Below, piece by piece: positions 55,740 to 64,000 of a stretch of DNA of 64,000 nt (the stretch's first letter is position 1; each line of letters begins with the position of its first letter). The stretch is from Campylorhamphus procurvoides (lineage: Eukaryota > Chordata > Aves > Passeriformes > Dendrocolaptidae): assembly GCA_013396655.1 (NCBI GenBank), contig WBMV01002649.1, forward strand, positions 1 to 64,000. Direction: 5' to 3'. The notes under the pieces were generated by a model. That model made no database searches. It was not told the origin of the DNA and saw only the letters and a list, made by a program, of their open reading frames with translations. A program made the position numbers and the translations under genes.

Positions 55740-58700
55740 ATGGTGAGAGCGGGGACAGCGCGGGACACCCCGGGGACACTTTGGGGACATCCCGGGGCAC
55801 ACCGGGGACACCCCCGCGCCGGGAACACCCCCATGAGCCCCCCCATCGGCTCCTGCCCCGGGCCCGGGCACAGCGGGCGGGCGGGGAGGTCCCGGGCCGG
55901 CCCTGCAGAGCCCCCTTTGCATCCCTGTTAATGATACCGTAATCGCATTATTTTTATTATTTTCATTTTCATCTTATTATTTTATTATTATTTTATTTAT
56001 TATTTTATTTATTTTATTAATTTTTATATTTTTATTATTTTAATTTCCTTATTTTCAATTTAACGCCTCTCTCATAACATCGACGATTCATTACTGATGA
56101 TTTGCGCGTTCATTCGGCTGTGTTTTCTCTTCTGTTGCTCCCTCTCGTTTAACATTTGATCCCATTTTCCACCCCCCTGTCTGCAATCAACTCCTCCGCC
56201 CCACTCAGGCCGGGCACAGAGTAAGTGACTCCTTGGCTTTGCTAATCCCGGGATTAACCAGGGGCTCCCCCCGCACCCAAATGCCCCGCAAAATCCCGAG
56301 GTTTGGCCGCTGTTTCACGCCGCACATCCCCGGGGTGATGGAACACCTCGGGGCTGTGGGGTTGGGCTGGTTACTGGGGCTTTTCTGTAGTTACGGGAGC
56401 TGCAATGTGATTTTTGGGGGGAAATAATGGGGCCTGGTGGTTTGGGGTTGTGTGTTTGGAGTGGCAGGGTGATTTTATTGAACGTCTAATCAATAGCTGG
56501 AATTGCACATCTGAGCCCTCAGGCATCAGTAAGACAATCTTATCTGTTGCCACTTATTAATCAAATGATTTTGATTAATAATATCAATAATAGCTGGCTT
56601 GATGAATAATACCAAAATTGCTTTTTAATTCACATCCCAGGACCTTGGTTGGGGTTTTTTTCACTGGGAACTTTTGGAAGACCATCAAAAATGTGTCTTT
56701 TTTTTAATTTTCCTGTCTTGGTTTAGTTTTGCATCAGCCACCCACTGATTGAAAAGCTCTGGTGGTGCTTTACCAATGCTCCAAACCATCTGTTTCCAAA
56801 GGGCTTTGCTGGCACTGAGATCATCTTAACCTAAAAAAAACCCAACCCAAAACCAAATGAAAAAGCCACCCAGGTTCCCTTTGCGTTTTTTTGATGAGTG
56901 TTAGCAAGAAAGTATCTGCATGGCCTAAAAATAGTTAAAAATACAGTTTCTTAGCCCAGTTATATTTATTTTCATGCACAGAAATATATCTGGGCTGTGT
57001 CCTTCACAAACACATTTGATGGCTGTTATTTTAGGAGCTGCCTCACTAACATTTTTAATATAGACCATTTATCACATTAATTCCTATTTTCCCAGTGCAG
57101 TGCCATAACATCCCTGCTTCACAGAGCTGCTTTTTGCATAATTAATTTATTGCTGTGTCACATTAATTCTGTATTTGCAGATTTAAAGCCTGTGGTGTTA
57201 AACTATGGCTTTGCATCACTTGAATCCTTAATTTTGAACTCCCTTCTATTTTTATTCTTGCTTCTGTTGTACTGAAATGATGAATATATAGAAATATATA
57301 AAAATGGTAACAGAATCACTCTGCAATAACCTGCCTTGGCTCCTCTGCAGTGCCCTGGTGGTATTTTGGGGTTATTTTTCATCCTTATTCTCTTCAGGGG
57401 TTCCTAAAATATGGACTCTCAACATGTTTCCATTCTGGCCACACAAGTTGCAAATTTGCTGCTTTTTAATACTTTAAAAAATATTTTCAGTATTTTTTAT
57501 AGGGGAGAAACCAGAAGTTATTTAAAGTAGAAAGAAACTGAGATGAGTTTTTTTCAAGGGAAGTGGCTTCAGTTTAGGCAGGCCATGGGCTAGAGAGGAA
57601 AAAATTGGGAGAGTTTGTGGTAGTTCCCAATTTTATGTGAAATACATGGAATCCTAACCTATTTCTGCTGGTGTATCTTGCCCAAACTAAAGATCCTTCT
57701 GCAGGCTGTTGTTTTTAAGGTCAGGGTCTAGTGAGAGCCCTGGTTTTCCCTCAGGCAGGGCAATACTCCATCACCATCCCATTCTTATCTGAAATCACTG
57801 CAGGCTGTTGTTTTTAAGGTCATGTCCTAGCGAGGGCCCTCAAAGAGATCAATACTCCATCCTCACCACCTGGTTCTGATGTCAGTAGCTTTCCCCTCCA
57901 AACCTGCAGCTGCAGGGGACACTGGTGGTGGTTCTGGTGGCCTCAGTGAGGGGGTGACACGTGTGTCCCTGTGCTGACCCCTGGCAGTTGGTGCTGGTGC
58001 TGGGAGACCTCCACATCCCCCATCGCTGCAACAGCCTCCCGGCCAAGTTCAAGAAGCTGCTGGTTCCTGGGAAGATCCAACACATCCTGTGCACGGGCAA
58101 CCTCTGCACCAAGGACACCTATGACTACCTCAAGACCCTGGCTGGGGATGTCCACGTCGTCCGGGGGGACTTTGATGAGGTACTTTGAACCCCCTGTGGG
58201 GTGGAATTGGTTCTTCTTTTACATAAAGGCAACATTTGGGTTCATCTCGTTAAAGGTGGTGATGGAATGAGCTCATAAACTCTCCCCTTCTCCTCCTTGT
58301 TGTTGTTTGAATATAAATCTTGAAATTATCTCGCTTTTTAAGCATGAATGTGTCCATGTAATGCCTGGTTTTGACTTTCAGAACCTGAACTACCCCGAGC
58401 AGAAGGTGGTGACTGTGGGGCAGTTCAAGATCGGGCTGATCCACGGCCACCAGGTCATTCCCTGGGGTGACATGGCCAGCCTGGCCCTGCTCCAGAGGCA
58501 GTTTGATGTGGACATCCTCATTTCAGGACACACACACAAATTTGAGGCGTTTGAGCATGAAAACAAGTTCTATATCAACCCTGGGTCAGCTACAGGAGCC
58601 TACCATGCCTTAGAGAAGTAAGTGACTGCTGGGGGAAATCTTTTTTTGGGAACAAAACCAAACATCAAACTCATGGTGAGGGTTAATATTTGTGTTTGAA

Positions 58701-59002
58701 ATGTCAGGGAGAGGAAGGGTTGATACCTGTGCTTTCTAAATCTCCTTGCCTGAAACAGGTGACAGTAAAATAGTCACAGATCTGATGTTCTGTGCCTTCA
58801 AAATTAATATCCATTTTTCTTAGTGATTTCGGCTGAGGGGGTTATAGACACACAGTCACTTTGATTTTCTTCCTCTCTTTCCAGCAACATCATTCCTTCA
58901 TTTGTTCTGATGGATATCCAGGCTTCTACAGTAGTTACATATGTCTATCAACTAATTGGAGATGATGTGAAAGTAGAAAGGATTGAGTACAAAAAGTCTT
59001 AA
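55740..59002 (+). CDS. VPS29: Retromer subunit VPS29, five coding exons, complete
   Basis: Exons are 55740-55742 (the ATG alone), 56209-56220 (12-nt microexon), 57988-58179, 58382-58617 and 58885-59002. With the microexon the protein is 186 residues starting MAGHRLVLVLG; without it 182 residues starting MLVLVLG. Both forms are known in mammals. VPS29 is the metallophosphoesterase-fold scaffold of retromer, binding VPS35 for endosome-to-Golgi and endosome-to-surface recycling. Phosphoesterase-like motifs are visible in order: GDLHIP, TGNLCT, RGDFDE, IHGHQ and ISGHTH. The sequence is almost unchanged from human (for example [21 protein letters not shown]). The gene starts head-to-head with RAD9B and ends tail-to-tail with KNTC1. 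Confidence 0.98.
55948..56050. repeat. AT-rich low-complexity tract in VPS29 intron 1
   Basis: About 100 bases of TTATT/TTTATT repeats, abruptly following the GC-rich first-exon region. Confidence 0.9.
56209..56220 (+). CDS. VPS29: 12-nt microexon of VPS29
   Basis: GCCGGGCACAGA, flanked by CCACTCAG and GTAAGTG, encodes AGHR between the start Met and [11 protein letters not shown]. This reproduces the MAGHR N-terminus of the longer mammalian isoform. It is in frame whether included or skipped. Confidence 0.92.
57701..57868. repeat. Short tandem duplication in VPS29 intron 2
   Basis: Two related blocks begin with the identical GCAGGCTGTTGTTTTTAAGG at 57701 and 57800. Both contain CAATACTCCATC near their ends. 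The pair lies about 120 bases upstream of the exon 3 acceptor. Confidence 0.8.
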
Positions 59003-59211
59003 GAAGGCTTTTGCTTGTCTGGTGTTTTTACCATCTCATTCTGAACTGCAAGTTCCAATACTTGATTGCTAGTTTACAGCCCTGCACCTATTGCTAACAG
59101 CTCGACAATGTAAGGAATTTAAACCAACACTGTATTTGCTTTTCTCTGTATGAATGAATTTATAAGATATTCCATTAAAATAACTGTCCAAATACTGTAC
59201 CTTAATGTTGT

Positions 59212-59217
59212 AATAAA
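59212..59217 (+). terminator. VPS29: VPS29 polyadenylation signal
   Basis: AATAAA about 210 bases past the VPS29 stop, preceded by an ATTAAA at about 59174. This gives a short 3' UTR ending near 59235. Confidence 0.8.
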
Positions 59218-59235
59218 CTCCACTTCATAGAAGAA

Positions 59236-60094
59236 CTGAGTTTCTGGAGTGTTTTGGGGGAAATGCAGCAGTTGTGGTTGGCTGTGAAGATGCTTTGGGG
59301 TCCAGTTTCTAAGGGATGTTGAGCAGACACTGAGGGCTCTGGGGCCAGGCTGTGTTTGCTTCAGAATCCACTTTATATTTCATTCTCTGGATTTAACATT
59401 CCCCATTAAGTTAGAGGAATAAAGTGGCTTGCTGGGTTCTGAAAGGATTACAATTGCCTCATGATTTCACTGTAGAAAGTTTGAGTCTTTCTCTGATCCA
59501 AGCAAGTTTCAGATATCCCTGTGCTTTAAGCAACAATTAAATGTCTCACTGGCCCTTCATGCTGTGAAGCTCTTTGCTGTTGCTTTATCCTGCTGCAGAC
59601 AGAGCAAAGCTGAAAATAAACCTTGACACACAATATTGAAGGGAAGGTTGGTGATTGGAACATCAATTTACTGACAAACTCATAATTAAAAAGGTTTAAT
59701 AGAATGCTGTAAGACTAAAATGGATACAGAGGCTTATTTATGCTTTATAGTTAAGCTTACAATTTATCTACAAAGTATTTTACATGAACTACACCCCTGC
59801 CAGTTTCTATAAAAGGGTTTCTCACAATTGTGCAAGGTTATGCTATGGGGAATGAAAGTGATCCTGACAGCAGGAATGTGGGGAAATCCAGAAGGAAATG
59901 AACTTGAATCCTTCCTAAAATGAAAGTGCTGAACGTGACCAGGATGGGGGAGAAACAGCCTAGAACAGCTGGAAAAAACGTGGGAAAGTCATGGGAACTT
60001 TTGGTAAAAGCTTTGAGGTTTTAGTCTGATGTTCTCTTGGGTGCTGTGAGTGCACAGATCTCCTGCCAGGAGAGGGAGGAAGGACAAGACCTCA
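59236..60094. other. Convergent VPS29/KNTC1 interval
   Basis: No exon is recognisable. The right part should be KNTC1 3' UTR; an ATTAAA on the minus strand at 59700-59695 is a candidate signal about 395 bases past the KNTC1 stop. The remainder is featureless intergenic sequence. Confidence 0.5.
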
Positions 60095-63000
60095 TCAAGG
60101 ACTGCTCCAGGGCTCCTCTGATCCATTCAGGTACATCTGGAAGGGACAAGAACAGCAGTGAAAGGCCTTAGGGAGACCCCTGAAGTGCCTGGAAGTGTGA
60201 TGCTCAGCATGGCACAGATTTGGGTCAGGTAAAATCAATTATTTGAATTGATGAAGGGAGATTTGATTATATACAATGTATTTTACTAAAGTGAATCAGC
60301 TAAAAAGTATTTTTGTGAAAAGTTGAGTGAAAGTCTTTAAAAACAAAGGTACTGGGTGAGGTGCAGAAGTGGCTTCTTTTACCTTCAGAAGGTCAGAGGG
60401 TGGGATGTCTGACAGGGTAGGATTGCCACATTTCTTCTGGTACTCCTGAATCAGGGCTGTTGCTTCATCAAGGCTGTAACAGGCAAAAAGTGACCAACTT
60501 TGTCAGCTGAAGCTCTCCCAAAAGACAGGAATTTAGAGTACACACCAAAGCAGAAAAATCAAGTGTGATCCTGTGGGTTTGAAGTCAGATGGGTCCTGTC
60601 CTTTCCCAGCAGGGCAAACCAAGCCCTGACAAGCCTGGCATTTAATAAAATCAATATGTATGAGAATTTAAGTGTAGGGTAACTGGTGACAAAGTGCCTT
60701 GCAGTGCTGAGTGTTTGGGGTCTGAAATGAGTGTTCCCAGGTGTGCTGAGGGAGACCCACCCCAGGCCCTTTGTGTTATTTCATTGAGCACAGGAGGTGC
60801 TTTAAACCCTGGAAAACCTCGTGGCAAAAGCATTAATTCCCAGATTTTGGGGAGAAGCAGATCACTTGTTTTTTCCTGAGCATTGTGATGCCCCTGAGCT
60901 GAGTTCACCTAAAGGTAACGTGAAGTTTGCTTTTTCACTCTGGTTATTTCTGTTTTAGCTGCATTTCATCTGCTGCCAGTCCAGGCTCAACAGTCTTGAA
61001 TGGCACTGAAAAATGCCCCCCTAAGTCTGCAAAGCAGTGAGGTGAGATTTGTATTGATTTACCTTAGCAGTGCTTTAAAAACCCTTAGAGATTAAGGACT
61101 AGAAAACCTCCCTGGCTTCAGAGAGATGAATATAAAATAGATTCAGTTTCTGTGGTTACCAGCAATGCATCACCTGTTCTACTTTTTTTGATCTTACCTG
61201 TTCTTTTTGGCCAGATAATCCACCAGCTCTTTAATTCGGTGACTGTTCATCAGGTGTTGCTTCAGCAGTGGGTAATACTTGGTTTTCAGGACTTTTTCAT
61301 AGAGCTTCTCATTTATGATGCTGTCCAAAACCAAAGACCTGATCTGTAGATTTAAGTTTTAGTCATGGAAAATATTAATATTCTAAACATAAGAAACTGT
61401 GCTCTTGAATGACAAGAACTCAGTTTTCCTGTTCTCTATAGTAGGATTATTTATTACTTTTTTTGTGCCTTCTGTCAGGTGAGGCTGGACAGGCTCAGAG
61501 GAGGGAGAAGGGTCTGTGTACACTTACCTATCCAAAAAGCCTCCAAATTTATTTCTTTACCTGAGAAGCAAATGCTACAACTTCTCCAGAGCCCATGTGT
61601 TCATCTATTTGCTGCAGCACCACTTCTGTGTTAGAGGTTGATAAGAAACCCTGGGGGAAATAAGTCCCAAAACATTAATACTGTGATTGATTAAAGTGGA
61701 AACTCTCCCTTCAGAGGAAGCATTTGGTTTATTCAGGAACAAGAAATGTTTTGGGATTCCAGGTGCAAACATGGAATTACCAAAGCAGGAGCTGTGTGGT
61801 TGCATTGAAAGTATTGTTTGTTTGGGTTTATGGTTTGGTTTGGGGGTTTTTGTTGTAGCTGTTACAGACTTTTTGGACTCATTGCCAGCAAAGTGAATGG
61901 TCTTACACTGTTGATGTGATTTGGGACAATCTGAATGTAACTTTAATACCTGAGAGTCTAAGGTTTTAAGATGCCTTTACTGGTACCAGTTTGCTCATGG
62001 CAAATATGGGAACAGTCTATAATATTTCACCTGGAGAACAATGTAGAGCATAAATTAATGGAAGCAGAAAAGGAACTGTGGATAGTGAGGACATGGCCTT
62101 AAGGCAAAAGGTTTTACATCACAACTTGGGCATATCAAGCATCTTTCTTACAAGTCAGGAGCTTTCAGCTCAGCACTCTTCCAAAGTAGGAATCAGGACT
62201 TTCTTAGTGTGCTATGGCTTGGGTTTTGTTGGTTTTTTCCTGTGTGTTTTATGGGTGGGATCCCATAAAACATCCTCAAATGGCAAAGTCACATGACAAA
62301 GCTACTGTGGATGACTCGAAGCTGGGTTTGCTTTCAAAGGAAAAAGAAAGAAGGAAATGTTCACATGATCCCTTTGAGAAGCTTTGTGGGTGGGAAATGC
62401 TGAGCAGCTCCCAGCAGGGACATGTTTAAATAAACTGGGATTAAAAGTTGCTGTGTTTGGCAGTCTCTGTGGAGCAGAACATGCTCAAAGGCATTTCCCC
62501 TGCACAGACAGAGCACTGAGGTTCCTCTTTACCTGGATTTGCTGCTCCCGCTTCTCAGGCTGAGGGATGAGCAGGAGGCAGCCCAGAGCCAGAGCTGGGA
62601 GGTCCAGCTGGGAGTATTGCCTGGCAATTCCAGTGACATCCAGCTCTGCCAGCACGGGACACCTGTGGGGGAGGAGGAGGGAATTCTCAGCTGTGGTTTG
62701 TGGAACCAGTGGAATTCAGTAGGGAGAACTTTAACCCAGGCACAACAGTACATTTCTACCTCATCCTAATTTCAGAAATGGCCAAGCAAGCTGAAGTTTC
62801 ACTGAACACAAACACTTGGGCATTTTCCAGCTTGAAAAAATCCAACTCCAGTTTCCCTTTCTGAGCACCCAAGGTCCTGCCTTGGGGAGAATTGTCAGCA
62901 GAGCTCTGCTCCCTGTGTGTGTGCACAGCAGTGGAGGATCCCTTTCCAGGTGATCTTTCAGCTCCTTTCCAACCCAAAGCTTTTTTTCCTCACTAACTTT

Positions 63001-63774
63001 TGGCCCAAGGCAGGCTCTCTGAGCTCTGGCTCTTCTTTTGGGCAAGTCAGAGGATTGTGGTGAAGAGGATGATGATTTTTTGTGCTTTTTCATATTGTAG
63101 AGGCAATGCAAGACTGGTTTATACACAGAATGTTTAGGAGCATATAAAATCTTGCAGATCTACAGCTTTTGGATTTTTATTGTGTCTGGTTTATTCTTCA
63201 CAGGGAAATGAATTCTTTCTGTCTTATACTCTGTGTTAATGTTTTAGGAAATGTGCTCTATTTTGGGTAAGAAGGATGTTAACTGGAGTTTTAGGGCTGA
63301 CCATGAGCCCTTTAAGTGTCAGGACAGGGACAGATGTCCTGGGACAGCAGCTGGGCAGCTGAGTTGGGTTCCAGCAGCCTGTGCTGCTGATCCTGGGCCC
63401 CAGTTCAGTTTGCACAGCCCAGGTCCTGAGTTACAGTCTGTGGTTTGTGGGTTGTGTTTCTGTCCTGCTCTTCCTCGTGCCTCAGGCTCCCCATTTCCAG
63501 AGCTCCCTTGCATGTCCAGGGGGAGAAACCCCCCAAACCCAAGAGAAATGCAGGATGGGTGGATTGTCCACTCACTTGAGCAGAATCACAAAGCACTCAC
63601 AGCACTCCTCCAGCTGCTTGGGGCTCAGTGGGCACGAAGCTAAGGAAGAGAGAGATGCTGATCAATGAAACACCCCCTGCCCAGGTCCCTGGGGGTGTGA
63701 CAGACCTTGGCAGCCCTACCTGTGAGGAAGGGGGACAGCACCACGCTGCGCCAGGCCCGGCCCAGGCTGGGGAT
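60095..63774 (-). CDS. KNTC1: Kinetochore-associated protein 1 (ROD), last seven coding exons, 5' part outside window
   Basis: Exons in transcript order are 63774-63720, 63639-63576, 62662-62533, 61650-61561, 61343-61198, 60473-60383 and 60136-60095. They give 205 C-terminal residues ending MYLNGSEEPWSSP and a TGA at 60097-60095. All phases agree. KNTC1/ROD is the large subunit of the ROD-ZW10-Zwilch complex, which recruits dynein and MAD1-MAD2 to unattached kinetochores. The identification rests on C-terminal blocks remembered from vertebrate KNTC1: SLVLD...KTKY, then ...ELV.YLA...SLDEA, then ILK/LLK-M-x-L-x-G at the end. The human protein stops at about SGLS, so this one is slightly longer. 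I see no further exon between 63775 and 64000. The call is less secure than the other five genes because only the tail is seen. Confidence 0.78.
62945..62985 (+). mobile_element. Possible short CR1 end remnant
   Basis: GGTGATCTTTCAGCTCCTTT followed by CCAACCCAAAGC resembles the last bases of CR1 (GGTCCCTTCCAACCC). It is too short to be certain. Confidence 0.4.
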
Positions 63775-64000
63775 CTGTTGGCAACAAAGGTGCAAAGTGA
63801 GAGCCAGAGCCACCTCGAGGGTGTTGTGAGACCCCCTGAGCCCTGCAGGGATTGGAGGCCTCTCAGTGTTCCCTCCTTCCTTCTCACCCTGGGATTGGAA
63901 TTATTCCCTAACACTGCTCTCCTTATCCCCAAGCCTAAGATTTGGGTGGGTTTTGACTGGTGGCAGAAGGATTCTGTCCAATGTTTGCATTGTAATAAAG

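Overview
The window is vertebrate nuclear DNA, most likely from a bird. It has multi-exon genes with GT-AG introns and several CR1 LINE fragments of avian type. Short introns, GC-rich first exons and minisatellites next to assembly gaps also fit a bird. Protein identity was judged from remembered family sequences; no search was run, and the species cannot be fixed from sequence alone.

From left to right there are six protein genes: HVCN1 (+, about 1.07-5.06 kb), TCTN1 (-, 17.4 to about 6.3 kb), PPTC7 (+, 25.5-43.2 kb CDS plus a long 3' UTR), RAD9B (-, 54.4 to 46.6 kb), VPS29 (+, 55.7-59.2 kb) and the last seven coding exons of KNTC1 (-, entering from the right edge, stop at 60.1 kb). For the first five genes the complete coding sequence could be assembled with every splice phase consistent. 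HVCN1-TCTN1-PPTC7-RAD9B-VPS29 is the conserved order of human 12q24.11. KNTC1 as the neighbour of VPS29 is not the human arrangement.

The genes do not form one pathway: a voltage-gated proton channel, a ciliary transition-zone glycoprotein, a mitochondrial PP2C-type phosphatase, a 9-1-1 checkpoint clamp subunit, a retromer subunit and a kinetochore RZZ subunit. Orientation is alternating: HVCN1/TCTN1, PPTC7/RAD9B and VPS29/KNTC1 converge, while TCTN1/PPTC7 and RAD9B/VPS29 diverge. Two divergent promoter regions (about 24.0-25.5 kb and 54.4-55.7 kb) are occupied by GC-rich minisatellites broken by gaps of N.

No CRISPR, operon, phage or novel multi-gene system is present. The points most worth a second look are splicing and repeat features: an AT-AC (U12-type) intron in TCTN1, microexons of 21 nt (TCTN1) and 12 nt (VPS29), a G-quadruplex-capable 21-bp minisatellite starting at the RAD9B exon 1 donor, a CR1 tail forming the RAD9B exon 3 acceptor region, and direct repeats flanking RAD9B exon 4.
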